Below, piece after piece: positions 1 to 9,784 of a stretch of DNA of 64,000 nucleotides (positions within the stretch are counted from its first letter, which is position 1; every line of letters begins with the position of its first letter). Origin of the DNA: Anaerolineae bacterium (GTDB lineage Bacteria; Chloroflexota; Anaerolineae; Aggregatilineales; Phototrophicaceae); contig JAJEBE010000010.1 of the NCBI GenBank assembly GCA_022822545.1, forward strand, positions 1 to 64,000. The letters run 5' to 3'. Made by a program: the position numbers and the translations under genes. Below the pieces are notes generated by a model that was not told where the DNA came from, ran no database searches, and saw only the letters and a program-made list of their open reading frames with translations.

Positions 1-792
1 GTGCTGCTGGCGGGGCTCTTTGCCGATTCTCCCACCACTGTTTCACAACCGGGCCCGGCGCGCGATCATACCGAGCGCATGCTGCGGTCAATGGGCGTCA
101 CAATCATTGACGAGGACGACAGCGGCAATTGCATAACGATACAACCCAATGGTCTGCTTGATCCGCTGGACATCACCGTGCCGGGCGATTTCTCCTCAGC
201 CGCCTTTCTCCTCGTGGCGGGCTTGCTCGTCCCGGATAGCGAACTGACAATCACCGGCGTCAACCTGAATCCGACGCGCACGGGTCTGCTGGACGTGCTT
301 GACACGATGGGCGCGGATTTCACCGTGACATATCGCGCGATTCAGGCGGGTGAGCCGGTTGGCGATATTCAGTTGAAAACAAGCGCCCTCCGCGGCGTTG
401 AGATCGGCGGCGAGGCGGTCGTGCGCATGATCGATGAATTTCCGATTCTGATGGTGGCGGCGACGCAAGCCGAAGGCGAAACGCTGGTGCGCGATGCGCG
501 CGAGCTGCGCGTCAAAGAGACCGACCGCATCGCCGTTATGGCGGAAGAGCTGCGCAAACTGGGCACAGTCATTGAAGAGCGGGAAGATGGCTTCCGCATC
601 GTCGGTCCGCAAAGCTTGACCGGCGGGCAAGTAGACGGCCACGACGATCACCGCATCGCCATGAGCTTGACCATCGCCGGCATGATCGCAGCCGAGGGCG
701 CGGTCGTCACCGATGCCGCCTGCGCTGCTGACAGTTTTCCCGGCTTTGCCGAGATGTTGGTGGACGGTGGCGCGAGGCTACTGCCAGAGTAG
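1..792 (+). CDS. aroA: EPSP synthase (3-phosphoshikimate 1-carboxyvinyltransferase), 5' truncated
   Basis: Transfers the enolpyruvyl group of PEP to shikimate 3-phosphate, the sixth step of the shikimate pathway. Only about the last 263 residues of a protein usually near 430 are present. The window opens inside the gene, so the in-frame GTG at base 1 is not a real start. Typical family segments are visible: PARDHTERML close to the left edge, VPGDFSSAAF, ELRVKETDRI and the C-terminal DDHRIAMS. It is the first visible gene of a head-to-tail run aroA-aroE-aroC-aroKB-aroQ, 39 bp ahead of aroE, so it is probably co-transcribed with them. Confidence 0.95.
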   Translation: MLLAGLFADSPTTVSQPGPARDHTERMLRSMGVTIIDEDDSGNCITIQPNGLLDPLDITVPGDFSSAAFLLVAGLLVPDSELTITGVNLNPTRTGLLDVLDTMGADFTVTYRAIQAGEPVGDIQLKTSALRGVEIGGEAVVRMIDEFPILMVAATQAEGETLVRDARELRVKETDRIAVMAEELRKLGTVIEEREDGFRIVGPQSLTGGQVDGHDDHRIAMSLTIAGMIAAEGAVVTDAACAADSFPGFAEMLVDGGARLLPE

Positions 793-831
793 CAGAGCCT
801 GCGACGCCAAATAGAATTCCTAGGGTGGGAG

Positions 832-1674
832 ATGGCTTTGAAACGGGTGGGGGTGATTGGTTTTCCGGTGGAACATAGCTTGAGTCCAATTATGCATAAC
901 GCCGCTTTTGAAGCCCTGCGCATGGACGACTGGTATTATGACGCCATGTCGATCCCGCCGGATATCCTGCGGCTGGGCTTGCGCGAGCCCAAAAACCACG
1001 GCTATATAGGCATTAATGTCACCGTGCCGCACAAGGAAGCGATAATGGCGTATGTGCGCCCCGACGAAAAAGCGCGGGCGATCGGCGCGGTCAACACCGT
1101 CGACTTTCGCAGTAATATCGGCACCAATACCGACGCGGATGGTCTTATCAACGACCTGCTCGCCAATGACGTGCCAATCTGCGGCGAGCGCGTCCTGGTG
1201 CTTGGCGCTGGCGGCGCGGCGCGCGCGGCTGTTTATGGGCTGCTGCGCGAAGGCGCGACCGTCGCTATCGTCAATCGCACCAAGTCGCGCGCGGACCGAC
1301 TGGTCGCGCAACTGGGCGCATCATCCGGCTTGACCGGCGCCGCAGTTATGACCCTGGATCAAGCGGTTGACTGGGGCATGAGCCTGATTGTCAATTGCAC
1401 ATCGGTCGGCTTGCATCCGAATATCACGCAGTCGCCCTGGATCCATGGCTTGCCTTTTCCCGAAGGCGTCACGGTTTACGATATGGTTTATCGCCCGGCG
1501 AATACAGCGCTGATGCAGCAATGCGTCGCGCATGGCGGGCGCGCGATCGGCGGCCTCGGCATGCTGGTGCGGCAGGGTGCGCTCGCCTTTGAGCTATGGA
1601 CCGGCGTTGCGCCGCCGATTGATGTCATGTACGCCGTCTTGCAGACTGCGCTTGAGCAAGCCACAAAGGACTAA
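832..1674 (+). CDS. aroE: Shikimate dehydrogenase
   Basis: NADPH-dependent reduction of 3-dehydroshikimate to shikimate, in the cytosol. The 280-residue length is normal. The N-terminal substrate domain has the signature EHSLSPIMHNAAF, with the serine pair that binds substrate, and GINVTVPHKEA with the catalytic lysine. NTDADG follows, then a Rossmann loop GAGGAARAAVYG and an NRT motif that favours NADP. A purine-rich GGGTGGGA lies just before the ATG. The stop is one base from the aroC start, so translation is probably coupled. Confidence 0.96.
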   Translation: MALKRVGVIGFPVEHSLSPIMHNAAFEALRMDDWYYDAMSIPPDILRLGLREPKNHGYIGINVTVPHKEAIMAYVRPDEKARAIGAVNTVDFRSNIGTNTDADGLINDLLANDVPICGERVLVLGAGGAARAAVYGLLREGATVAIVNRTKSRADRLVAQLGASSGLTGAAVMTLDQAVDWGMSLIVNCTSVGLHPNITQSPWIHGLPFPEGVTVYDMVYRPANTALMQQCVAHGGRAIGGLGMLVRQGALAFELWTGVAPPIDVMYAVLQTALEQATKD

Positions 1675-1675
1675 T

Positions 1676-2854
1676 ATGCCCATTCGATTTTTCACCGCCG
1701 GCGAAAGCCACGGACCGGGACTGACCGCCATCCTCGAAGGCATGCCGGCCGGATTGCCGCTGACCGGCGAAGACATCAACCTCGACTTGCGTCGTCGGCA
1801 AAAAGGCTACGGTTCAGGCGGGCGCATGCAGATCGAGAAAGACGGCATCGTCATCACCTCGGGCCTGATGAACGGCAGGACGACCGGCGCCCCTATCGCC
1901 TTGCATGTCCAGAACCGCGATTTCAAGAGCTGGAAAGAGCGCGATATCACGCCTGTAACCACGCCGCGGCCGGGCCATGCCGATCTAACCGGCGCTGTTA
2001 AATATGGTTATCGTGAATTGAGGCTGTCGCTGGAGCGGGCGAGCGCGCGGGAAACCACCATGCGCGTCGCCATCGGCGCAATCTGCAAGACTTATCTGCG
2101 TCAATTCGGCGTCGCTATCGATGGTTATGTCTCGCAGCTCGGCGATATCGTCGCGGACCTGGCTGATATGCCGCTTGACGAACGCATCGCCCGCAACGAA
2201 GACAACGACCTGCGTTGCCCGGATGCGGCGGCGGCGGAGAAAATGCGCGCCCTCATTCGCCAGATCAAGATCGACAAGGACACCCTCGGCGGGGTCTTTG
2301 AAGTCGTGGCGCGCGGCCTGCCGCCAGGCTTGGGCTCGCATGTGCATTATGACCGCAAGCTCGATGGCAGGCTGGTCGGCGCGATGGTCAGCATCCAGGC
2401 GATGAAAGGGGCGGAGATTGGCAGCGGCTTCGAGAATGCCGGCAAGCGCGGCTCACAGGTCCATGACGAGATCGTCATCGACGATGCGGGCCAGCTCTCT
2501 CGCGCGACCAACCGCGCCGGTGGCTTGGAAGGCGGCATCTCCACGGGCGAGCCAATTATTGTGCGCGTGGCGATGAAGCCGATCTCGACCATGCTGCGCG
2601 GCGCCGGCTCAGTCGACCTGGCGACTGGCAGGCCGAACCCGACCGTCTACGAACGCAGCGATTTTTGCGCCTTGCCGCGCGCCGTCCCGGTCGGCGAGGC
2701 GATGATGGCGATCGTGCTGGCGGACGCCCTGATGGAGAAACTCGGGGGCGACAGTCTTGAAGAAATGCTGCCGCGTTTTGACGCGCTGAGGCGCAACCGC
2801 CTGGAAGATCTTCCGATGGACAACGTCCATTGGCGCTTCGGATATGAGGTATGA
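1676..2854 (+). CDS. aroC: Chorismate synthase
   Basis: Makes chorismate from EPSP using reduced FMN, the last step of the common aromatic pathway. The protein has 392 residues. It begins MPIRFFTAGESHGPG, the conserved family N-terminus, and carries RRRQKGYGSGGRM and the RASARETTMRVA stretch that lies in the FMN/EPSP site. The frame is open further upstream into aroE, but the ATG at 1676 follows an AAAGGA and starts at the family N-terminus, so the longer reading is rejected. It overlaps aroKB by 4 bp (ATGA). Confidence 0.96.
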   Translation: MPIRFFTAGESHGPGLTAILEGMPAGLPLTGEDINLDLRRRQKGYGSGGRMQIEKDGIVITSGLMNGRTTGAPIALHVQNRDFKSWKERDITPVTTPRPGHADLTGAVKYGYRELRLSLERASARETTMRVAIGAICKTYLRQFGVAIDGYVSQLGDIVADLADMPLDERIARNEDNDLRCPDAAAAEKMRALIRQIKIDKDTLGGVFEVVARGLPPGLGSHVHYDRKLDGRLVGAMVSIQAMKGAEIGSGFENAGKRGSQVHDEIVIDDAGQLSRATNRAGGLEGGISTGEPIIVRVAMKPISTMLRGAGSVDLATGRPNPTVYERSDFCALPRAVPVGEAMMAIVLADALMEKLGGDSLEEMLPRFDALRRNRLEDLPMDNVHWRFGYEV

Positions 2855-4368
2855 ACACGCAAAAGAACATCGTCATCACCGGTTTCATGGGCGCCGGCAA
2901 AACGACAGTCGGCGAAATCTTGGCGCGCAAACTCAACCGGCGATTTGTCGATATGGATGCTGAGATTGAAGCGCGGTCCGGTTTCACCATTCCGCAGATT
3001 TTCCGGCGTCATGGCGAAGAGGGCTTCCGCGAAATGGAACGGCGCTTGATCCGCGAATTGGCGCTGCGGCATGGACTGGTCATCGCCACTGGCGGCGGCG
3101 CTCTTGTCGATGATGAGATGCGGGAGATGATGGGGCGGCACGGCCTTATCGTCTGCCTGAACGCCAGCAAGGAGGAGATCCGCGCGCGGCTGGCGCAAAG
3201 CCTTGACCGTCCGCTGGCGGCCGATTGGGAGCGGCTGTTCGATGCCAGACAGAGCGCCTACGCCAAAATCAGCCATCAGATCATGACCAGCGGCAAAACA
3301 CCGAGAGAAATCGCGGCGGAAATCGCCATCCTCGATGACGGCGCTTTATACGTCCGGACGCCCGACGGCGGCGGCTACCCGATCATCATCGGAAACGGCT
3401 TGCTGAGGATAATTGCCGAAGAGGCTGAAGAACTGGGGCTGGCCGGCCATGTGGTGATCGTCAGCAACGAGACGGTGGCTCCTCTCTATGGCGAGCGCCT
3501 GGCGGCGGCATTGCCACGCGCCGACCTCATCATCGTGCCGGATGGCGAGGCGCACAAGAATCTCGATACGGTCCGCCGGATTTACGACGAGATGTTGGCT
3601 TGCGGCGCTGATCGGACAACGACGCTCGTCGCCCTGGGTGGCGGGGTCGTCGGCGATACCGCCGGTTATGTCGCCGCGACCTATATGCGGGGCATTCAGC
3701 TTGTGCAGATTCCGACCACCTTGCTCTCCATGGTCGATTCAAGCGTGGGCGGCAAGGTCGGCGTCGACTTGCCCCAAGGCAAGAATCTCATCGGCGCTTT
3801 CAAACAGCCGCGCAGCGTGGTCATCGACACTGAAGTCCTCGAGACGCTGCCGCCATTGCAGTGGCGCTGTGGCATGGCCGAGGTGATTAAGCACGGCTTG
3901 ATCGGTCAGCCGGCGCTGCTTGAGCCGGGCTTATGGCAGCCGGAGCAGGCGGCGCAGTTGGTGCGGCAGGCGGTGCAGGTCAAGATCGATGTGGTAGAAA
4001 TAGATCCGTATGAGGCGGGTATCCGCGCGCATCTTAACCTGGGCCACACTTTCGGCCACGCGATCGAAAAGGCGACGCATTATGGCGTGCCACATGGCGA
4101 GGCAGTCGCCATCGGCACCGTCAAGGCCGCTTTGCTCTCGCGGAATCTCGGTTTCATTGATGACGACTTGGTCGCCCGGATTCAAACGATAATGTGGCAA
4201 ATTGGCTTGCCCACCAATATCGCGCTTGATTCGCATCGCTGGTACGCGGCGATGGCGACCGACAAGAAATGGCAAGCGGGCGAGCCTCGGCTTATTCTGC
4301 TAAGAGCGCTGGGCGAAGCGACCATCGTCGAGGGTTTGCGGCGCGAAGATATCATGACGGTACTTTGA
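2851..4368 (+). CDS. aroKB: Bifunctional shikimate kinase / 3-dehydroquinate synthase fusion
   Basis: One 505-residue polypeptide joins two pathway enzymes. Residues 1 to about 165 are shikimate kinase: Walker [17 protein letters not shown] and the ATGGGA segment for shikimate binding. From about residue 168 it is 3-dehydroquinate synthase, which cyclises [42 protein letters not shown] and the metal-binding GHTFGHAIE. The two activities are not consecutive in the pathway (steps 2 and 5), so the fusion probably serves co-expression rather than channelling. AroK-AroB fusions are known in some thermophiles and Chloroflexota. No frameshift or internal stop separates the halves. Confidence 0.94.
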   Translation: MNTQKNIVITGFMGAGKTTVGEILARKLNRRFVDMDAEIEARSGFTIPQIFRRHGEEGFREMERRLIRELALRHGLVIATGGGALVDDEMREMMGRHGLIVCLNASKEEIRARLAQSLDRPLAADWERLFDARQSAYAKISHQIMTSGKTPREIAAEIAILDDGALYVRTPDGGGYPIIIGNGLLRIIAEEAEELGLAGHVVIVSNETVAPLYGERLAAALPRADLIIVPDGEAHKNLDTVRRIYDEMLACGADRTTTLVALGGGVVGDTAGYVAATYMRGIQLVQIPTTLLSMVDSSVGGKVGVDLPQGKNLIGAFKQPRSVVIDTEVLETLPPLQWRCGMAEVIKHGLIGQPALLEPGLWQPEQAAQLVRQAVQVKIDVVEIDPYEAGIRAHLNLGHTFGHAIEKATHYGVPHGEAVAIGTVKAALLSRNLGFIDDDLVARIQTIMWQIGLPTNIALDSHRWYAAMATDKKWQAGEPRLILLRALGEATIVEGLRREDIMTVL

Positions 4369-4385
4369 GGGAAGGACACTTGCCT

Positions 4386-4835
4386 ATGGCCAAAGGGATT
4401 CTGCTGCTGCACGGTCCAAATCTCAATCTGCTGGGAACACGGCAGCCAGAGGTCTATGGCGGCATGACGCTGGCGGAGATCAACAGCGCGGTTGAGCAGC
4501 ATCTTGCGGCTTACGATGTCCAACTGCGTACGGCGCAATCCAACCACGAGGGCGCCCTGATCGAATTTCTTCACGAGGCGCGTGGCTGGGCGGACGGAGT
4601 GGTATTTAATCCCGGCGCCTACACGCATACGTCTGTCGCTCTGCGAGACGCGATAACGGCGATTGAACTGCCCGTGATTGAGGTGCACCTCTCGAATGTG
4701 CATGGCCGCGAGGCTTTTCGTCACACATCTCTGCTGGCTGGTGTCTGCCTGGGCGCCATCGCCGGCTTCGGCTGGCACAGTTATATCCTGGCGGTTGACG
4801 CGCTCTTGCGCCATTGGGACCTGCTGCGTGACTAG
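4386..4835 (+). CDS. aroQ: Type II 3-dehydroquinate dehydratase
   Basis: Dehydrates 3-dehydroquinate to 3-dehydroshikimate. The protein has 149 residues, the normal size for the dodecameric type II enzyme. [17 protein letters not shown] carries the catalytic Tyr/Arg loop, and [26 protein letters not shown] and [14 protein letters not shown] supply the remaining active-site residues. The ATG at 4386 follows GAGGGAAGGA and lies 17 bp after aroKB. The frame extends upstream into aroKB but that part shows no family similarity. With aroA, E, C and KB, only the DAHP synthase step is missing from the window. Confidence 0.96.
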   Translation: MAKGILLLHGPNLNLLGTRQPEVYGGMTLAEINSAVEQHLAAYDVQLRTAQSNHEGALIEFLHEARGWADGVVFNPGAYTHTSVALRDAITAIELPVIEVHLSNVHGREAFRHTSLLAGVCLGAIAGFGWHSYILAVDALLRHWDLLRD

Positions 4836-4871
4836 CTGGTTAGAATGGCTGAATAGTCGCGGCAGGTTTTG

Positions 4872-4914
4872 GCTATCTCGCCGATAGCTCGCCTGCGCGG
4901 CTTGGCAATATAAT
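4872..4914 (+). promoter_or_regulatory. Possible glnA promoter with upstream inverted repeat
   Basis: A perfect TATAAT lies at 4909-4914, 31 bp before the glnA ATG. No good -35 box sits 16-18 bp upstream. In that place there is an inverted repeat GCTATC-TCGCC-GATAGC at 4872-4888, which could be an activator or repressor site. This is a sequence match only; nitrogen control is plausible for glnA but not shown. Confidence 0.35.
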
Positions 4915-4944
4915 CTCCGTTACACAACAGCATCACGAAAAAAT

Positions 4945-6279
4945 ATGGCGACGGAATCCGAAATCCTACAAACTGTCCAGGAGCAGGGCGTCCAGTTTGT
5001 GGCGCTCTGGTTCACTGATATCACCGGCTTGGTCAAGAGCGTCATGATACCGGCGGCCGAGTTGCCCAACGTCTTCGACAACGGCTCACACTTTGACGGC
5101 TCGGCCATCGAAGGTTTTGCGCGGGTCGCCGAAAGCGATATGGTGCTCGCGCCCGATGAGTCAAGTTTTGTGATCCTGCCTTGGACGGAAGGCGGCGACA
5201 AGACAGCGCGGCTAATCTGTTCCGTGCATACGCAAGATGGCGCCCCTTTCATCGGGGATCCACGCAACTTGCTTGTCAAGGCGCTTGACCAGGCGCGGGA
5301 AATGAATTTCCGCTTCAAGACCGGGATGGAGCTGGAGTTCTTCCTGTTTCCGCTTGACGCCGCCCGCTCTCCGATTCTGGGCCCGCATACGGACATTGCC
5401 GGCTACTTTGATATACCCGACGATCCGATACGCTCAATGCGCCGCAGTATGTTGACCGTCCTGCGGGAACTGGGCATCAAGGTCGATTCCACCCATTCCG
5501 AGACCGGCCAGGGACAGCACGAAATCGACTTTCAGTATGATGACGCCTTGCGCTCCGCTGATAACATCCTTACCGCGCGCATTGCCTTGAAGACCGTCGC
5601 CAGCAAGTACGGCTACTATTGCAGCTTCATGCCGCGCCCTCATGCGGACTTGCCCGGCTCCGGCATGCACACGCACCAGAGCTTGCACGATCTGGAAAGC
5701 GGCGTGAACCTCTTTGCGGACAGCGAAAGCGAATATGGTTTGTCGGAGACGGCTGCCTATTTTCTCGCGGGACAACTGGAGCATGCCCGCGCCATGTGCG
5801 CCGTATTGGCGCCCCTGGTCAATTCCTACAAACGTCTGGGCACCAGTTTCGAGGCGCCGGTTAATGTCACCTGGGCGCATGTCAATCGCAGCGCCTTGAT
5901 CCGCGTGCCCAGCACAGCGCCGGGCAAGGAATATCACACCCGCCTGGAACTGCGCTGCCCGGACCCGACCGCCAACCCCTACCTGGCCATGGCAGTGATG
6001 CTGCAAGCAGGACTGGATGGCATCCGACACCAGATGCCGCTGCCCGATCCCATGGAAGAGACGCTGATGCAAGGCGCGCCCGGCAGGATGCGGCAGATCA
6101 AAGTCCTGCCCAACTCCCTGGAAGAAGCCTTGAATGCGCTTAGCGATGACGATGTCATGTTATCAGCGCTCGGTCCCTACGTCAGCGACCGTTACATCGC
6201 GGCCAAACGACAGGAATATGACGAATACAGCCGGCAAGTGTCCGAGTGGGAAGTCGAGCGTTATCTCAGCCGCTTTTGA
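4945..6279 (+). CDS. glnA: Glutamine synthetase, type I (alpha-like, not adenylylated)
   Basis: ATP-dependent condensation of ammonia and glutamate in the cytosol. The 444-residue length matches GSI-alpha enzymes. Residues seen: DGSAIEGFARVAESDM near the N-terminus, MELEFFLF in the metal site, GSGMHTHQSL in the nucleotide site, NSYKRLGTSFEAPV, and LELRCPDPTANPYLA. The usual KRLVPGYEAPV is altered to KRLGTSFEAPV. The adenylylation-tyrosine region of GSI-beta enzymes is absent, so control is probably by feedback or by a repressor. The gene ends inside the 3' end of the convergent aspartate kinase gene (14-bp overlap). Confidence 0.94.
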   Translation: MATESEILQTVQEQGVQFVALWFTDITGLVKSVMIPAAELPNVFDNGSHFDGSAIEGFARVAESDMVLAPDESSFVILPWTEGGDKTARLICSVHTQDGAPFIGDPRNLLVKALDQAREMNFRFKTGMELEFFLFPLDAARSPILGPHTDIAGYFDIPDDPIRSMRRSMLTVLRELGIKVDSTHSETGQGQHEIDFQYDDALRSADNILTARIALKTVASKYGYYCSFMPRPHADLPGSGMHTHQSLHDLESGVNLFADSESEYGLSETAAYFLAGQLEHARAMCAVLAPLVNSYKRLGTSFEAPVNVTWAHVNRSALIRVPSTAPGKEYHTRLELRCPDPTANPYLAMAVMLQAGLDGIRHQMPLPDPMEETLMQGAPGRMRQIKVLPNSLEEALNALSDDDVMLSALGPYVSDRYIAAKRQEYDEYSRQVSEWEVERYLSRF

Positions 6280-7675
6280 CGATCAATTCGTGGATCCGCT
6301 GCAGGGCCTCGCGCGAGCTTTGCAAAGGCAATGCCAGCGTCAAACTGCTGTTGGAGGCGCCGAGCGCAAGCCCGTAAATCTCGAGATCAGCCAATGCTTC
6401 CAGCGCTTGCGCCAGCAGTTGGGGCGCGCAATGCAAATCCGCGCCAATCGCGGTGACAAGCCCAATGGCCTCGATCGCCCAGGGCATCTTTTCCGGGTAT
6501 TCCGCCATCTTCGCTTTCAGGGCCTGCTCCAGGCGGTCGACGCCGTCGATGCCGATGCTGGTGGGTATCACCAAACATAAGAAACTGCCGTTGGACGACT
6601 GCGACGCGATCAATACCTCGCTGCGCATACCCAATGTTTTGAAGAGCGTGTTGCCGACCAAGCGCGTCACGCCGGCCAGTGAGCCGCTGGCCGGGCGCCG
6701 TAGCGACAGGCCTTGCGTCGATGTCACGGCTTTGATGATCGGCTTGTCCGGAGGCGCCGCGCCGGAGACCAGCGTGCCGGTCTTCTCTGGCGCGGCGATG
6801 TTCTTTATGCGCAAAGGCAGCGCTCGCTGCGCCAAGGGCGCGATCATTCTGGCGTGCAGGATGCGCGCGCCGAAATAGGCGAGGTCGGCCGCTTCCGCGT
6901 AGGTCAAAGTCGGGATGACTCGCGCGTTAGCCAGTTCGCGCGGGTCAGCCGACATCATGCCGTCCACATCAGTCCACAACCACAACTCGTCCGCCTCGAG
7001 CAAGGCGCCCAGCACAGAAGCGGTGTAGTCTGTGCCGCCCCGTCCCAAGGTGGTTGTTTCTCCTTGCGCGGTCGCGCCGATGAAACCGGTCACGATGGGA
7101 ATGATGTCACGTTGGAGCATTGGCTTAATGACTTGGTCGACGCGCCGCGCCGTCAAATGCAGGTCGGGGTTGGCGTTGCCAAATACATCGTCGGTAACCA
7201 GCACATCCGTCCCGTCCACCGCCGCGCTCCGCAGCCCGTTTTGACGCAGAAGCGCAGCGATGATGCGCGCCGACAGCCGTTCCCCGACCGCGACAACCGC
7301 GTCACTGTTCAAAGGCGACAACTCGACATTCAAGCTCCCGGCGATTTGCAGGCAGTGATCGAGCATCTCCGACAGCAGTTGATCGATATCGGCTTCCAGA
7401 GTATCGCGCTCCGAGCGGTCCAGCGGCAGTTCTTCCATGATGGCGAAGTGACGGCTGCGCAAATTGGCGGCGATACGGCGGTATCCGCGCTGGTTTGCGA
7501 TTCTCGCGAGTTGCGCCGCGTCCAGCAGCATGTCGGTAACGCCGTCCAGCGCGGAAACAACCACCAGAACCTTGTCCCACTGATCGGCCTCGCGGGCGAT
7601 TATTTTCAAGACTTGCGCTAGCGCGGGCGCTGCGCCAACAGACGCGCCGCCGAATTTCATCACGAGTGTGGACAT
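6266..7675 (-). CDS. lysC: Aspartate kinase with C-terminal ACT domains
   Basis: Phosphorylates aspartate, the first step to lysine, threonine and methionine. The kinase domain begins STLVMKFGGASVG. It has VVVSALDGVTDML, the SARIIAALL helix, and RGGTDYTASVLGALL followed by WTDVDGMMSADPR in the catalytic/nucleotide region. The last ~150 residues look like a tandem ACT pair, so feedback inhibition by lysine and/or threonine is likely. The ATG at 7675 was chosen because the family N-terminus starts there; the frame is open 19 codons further upstream without support. It converges on glnA with a 14-bp overlap. It stands alone, with no asd or dap gene next to it. Confidence 0.92.
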   Translation of the reverse strand: MSTLVMKFGGASVGAAPALAQVLKIIAREADQWDKVLVVVSALDGVTDMLLDAAQLARIANQRGYRRIAANLRSRHFAIMEELPLDRSERDTLEADIDQLLSEMLDHCLQIAGSLNVELSPLNSDAVVAVGERLSARIIAALLRQNGLRSAAVDGTDVLVTDDVFGNANPDLHLTARRVDQVIKPMLQRDIIPIVTGFIGATAQGETTTLGRGGTDYTASVLGALLEADELWLWTDVDGMMSADPRELANARVIPTLTYAEAADLAYFGARILHARMIAPLAQRALPLRIKNIAAPEKTGTLVSGAAPPDKPIIKAVTSTQGLSLRRPASGSLAGVTRLVGNTLFKTLGMRSEVLIASQSSNGSFLCLVIPTSIGIDGVDRLEQALKAKMAEYPEKMPWAIEAIGLVTAIGADLHCAPQLLAQALEALADLEIYGLALGASNSSLTLALPLQSSREALQRIHELIVKSG

Positions 7676-7921
7676 ATTGTGCGGCAAGCGCCTCCAGTGC
7701 TCCAAAATTGGAAAGGTCAAAACAGATTTCAATATTGATGACCCAGTGCAATTCTAGCAACTGCGGCGACGAGTTGACAAACCGCGCCTGTGAATCGGCA
7801 GGCGTTCATATTGCGTTCGACCATAATATCGAGTAGAGTGATAGGCGTTTGAGCGATACCGGCAATATAACCTCATAACGAGCGAGCGCAGCTTTGTTGT
7901 TTGCGCAAAGGCCTTACATTC

Positions 7922-9049
7922 ATGGTAGCTCCCGTAATTGAAAAGAGTGACTTGGTAGCTGGTGTCCGGTTTCAAAAGATCGGCAAACTCTATCACTTTG
8001 ACTTCAGCGATCATCCTGAATTGGAACAGGGCGATTATGTAATTGTTGATACGCGGCGCGGACGCCAGATGGGCCAGGTAATGGGCTTCACCGAGCCGGA
8101 CGAGCATCGCGATGTCCGTCGGATTCTGCGGCCCGCCACCCCCCGCGATCTGGTCTTGAAACAACACTGGGAAGCGCAACAGGCTGAAGCGCTGGAGATC
8201 TGTCGTGAGACGGCCGCCGGCTTGCGGCGCATGTCTGAAGTCAAGTTTGTCGCGGCGCAATACAATTACGATGGCAGCGCCATCACCTTTCTCTTCAGCG
8301 CCGAACAAAAAATCGACACGGCAGTGTTGCGGAAGCGCTTGCAGCGGAAGTTTGATGCGCGAGTTGAAATGCGGCAGATCGGCCCGCGCGATGTCGCCAA
8401 GCTGCTCGGCGGTTTCGGAGCTTGCGGCATTACGCGCTGCTGCAGCACCTTTCTCACTGATTTCAGTCCCATCTCGATCAAGATGGCGAAGGCGCAGGGC
8501 GTCTCGCTGAATCCATCGGAAATCACCGGCATGTGCGGGCGCTTGCGTTGCTGCCTCGTTTACGAATATGAACAGTATGTAGAGGCTCGGCGTCATTTGC
8601 CGCGGCGCAACAAACGCGTTGGCACGCCCCACGGCGAGGGCCGCGTATTGGACCAACTGCCCCTGAAAGACGCGGTTTTGGTGGATATCGGCGATGGGGT
8701 GCGCAAAGTCGTTGAGCGGGAAGAGATTATTCCCCTGGAAGAATTCCGCAAGCTGGCGGAGAAGGCGCAAGCGCCTTGCGACAAGCACGGCGACGGCAGT
8801 TGTGATTGCGGCCTGCCAGTCGGCCAACGGCAAGCCGACCGCGTCAATGTCCAGCGCGACCTGCCGAAAGAATCAAAAGAAACCACTAGCGCAAAAGATG
8901 AAGAACGACCCCGTCGGCGTCGGCCGCGCAGGAGCCAGGGCGACTCGCCTGATGGCCCGCCTCGTTCAAGTCGCCGGCGAGGCCGGCGCCGGGGCAGACG
9001 GCGCTCCAAGCGAAATTCTGATCGTGGCGGAGAAGAATCCAAGTCATGA
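7922..9049 (+). CDS. ricT: PSP1-domain protein, RicT/YaaT-like
   Basis: In Bacillus, RicT with RicA and RicF forms an Fe-S complex that acts with RNase Y on mRNA processing. The PSP1 core covers about residues 10-225. It carries the six conserved cysteines in two groups, Cys168, 173, 174 (GACGITRCC) and Cys205, 210, 211 (GMCGRLRCC), which bind a 4Fe-4S cluster in the family. After residue ~270 comes a second short Cys cluster, CDKHGDGSCDCG. The last ~70 residues are arginine-rich and low in complexity, probably an RNA-binding tail. ATG 7922 follows AAAGG; a TTG seven codons earlier is possible but has no ribosome site. Confidence 0.88.
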   Translation: MVAPVIEKSDLVAGVRFQKIGKLYHFDFSDHPELEQGDYVIVDTRRGRQMGQVMGFTEPDEHRDVRRILRPATPRDLVLKQHWEAQQAEALEICRETAAGLRRMSEVKFVAAQYNYDGSAITFLFSAEQKIDTAVLRKRLQRKFDARVEMRQIGPRDVAKLLGGFGACGITRCCSTFLTDFSPISIKMAKAQGVSLNPSEITGMCGRLRCCLVYEYEQYVEARRHLPRRNKRVGTPHGEGRVLDQLPLKDAVLVDIGDGVRKVVEREEIIPLEEFRKLAEKAQAPCDKHGDGSCDCGLPVGQRQADRVNVQRDLPKESKETTSAKDEERPRRRRPRRSQGDSPDGPPRSSRRRGRRRGRRRSKRNSDRGGEESKS

Positions 9050-9777
9050 GCGAAACAGCTAACCCGGCCAATGGCGCAATTGGACGAGTGCTTGGCGTCT
9101 TTGCCCATCCGGACGACCCCGAATTCTTCGCCGGCGGCACCTTCGCCAAATGGGCGGCCGATGGCGCCGAGATCACTTTCCTCATCGCCACAAGCGGCGA
9201 CAAAGGCAGCGCTGACCCCGAGATGACCCACGAGCGACTGGCGACAATCCGCGAAGAAGAAGAGCGAGAAGCCGCTGCCGCGCTTGGCGTGAAAGATGTC
9301 GTCTTCCTGCGCTACAAGGATGGCGAGCTCTTCCCGACCTTGGATTTACGCCGTGATATCACTCGTATCATCCGTATGAAGAAACCGGATATTGTCGTAA
9401 CGCTGGACCCGACCGTCTTCTGGCGCGGGGGCGGCGGCATCAACCACCCTGACCATCGGGCGATCGGCGCCGCTACCTTGGAAGCGATATTCCCGACGGC
9501 CCGCGACCGCCTTAATTTCATCGAGCACGAACGCGACGAAGGCTTGGAAACGCACAAGGTCGGCACTGTCTACATCGCCGGCGCCGCGGAACCAACACAT
9601 ACGATAGATGTGACGGATTCGGTCGAACGGCAAATCCAGTCGCTTCGCGCCCACAAGAGCCAGATTTCTGATATGGACATGATGGCGGAGCGCATTCGCG
9701 AACGCTCGCTTGATCCTAATTCGCCGCCGGAATATCCCCGGCGTATAGAGAAGTTTCGTGTCATCACAATGAGGTAA
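9046..9777 (+). CDS. LmbE/PIG-L family metal-dependent deacetylase
   Basis: Zinc enzymes of this family remove an N-acetyl group from GlcNAc-linked compounds such as bacillithiol or mycothiol precursors, or from antibiotics. Seen: FAHPDDPEFFAGG, the hallmark AHPDD metal/catalytic motif at about residue 20, and NHPDHRAIGAATLEA with the third zinc ligand near residue 142. The length of 243 residues is usual. The gene overlaps ricT by 4 bp (ATGA) and is followed after 7 bp by an M20 amidohydrolase, so two hydrolases of N-acyl bonds are translated together. The substrate cannot be read from the sequence. No bshA or mshA gene is nearby. Confidence 0.85.
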   Translation: MSETANPANGAIGRVLGVFAHPDDPEFFAGGTFAKWAADGAEITFLIATSGDKGSADPEMTHERLATIREEEEREAAAALGVKDVVFLRYKDGELFPTLDLRRDITRIIRMKKPDIVVTLDPTVFWRGGGGINHPDHRAIGAATLEAIFPTARDRLNFIEHERDEGLETHKVGTVYIAGAAEPTHTIDVTDSVERQIQSLRAHKSQISDMDMMAERIRERSLDPNSPPEYPRRIEKFRVITMR

Positions 9778-9784
9778 GCAATCC

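Noticed and set aside
1532..1675. N-terminal extension of chorismate synthase into aroE
   Set aside because: The upstream codons are a shifted reading of the aroE C-terminus; the family N-terminus and ribosome site fit ATG 1676.
7774..7802. Promoter starting at the perfect TTGACA at 7774-7779 upstream of ricT
   Set aside because: No acceptable -10 hexamer lies 15-19 bp downstream.
7754..8833. Minus-strand open frame over ricT
   Set aside because: Antisense to the conserved PSP1 cysteines; composition is typical of shadow frames.
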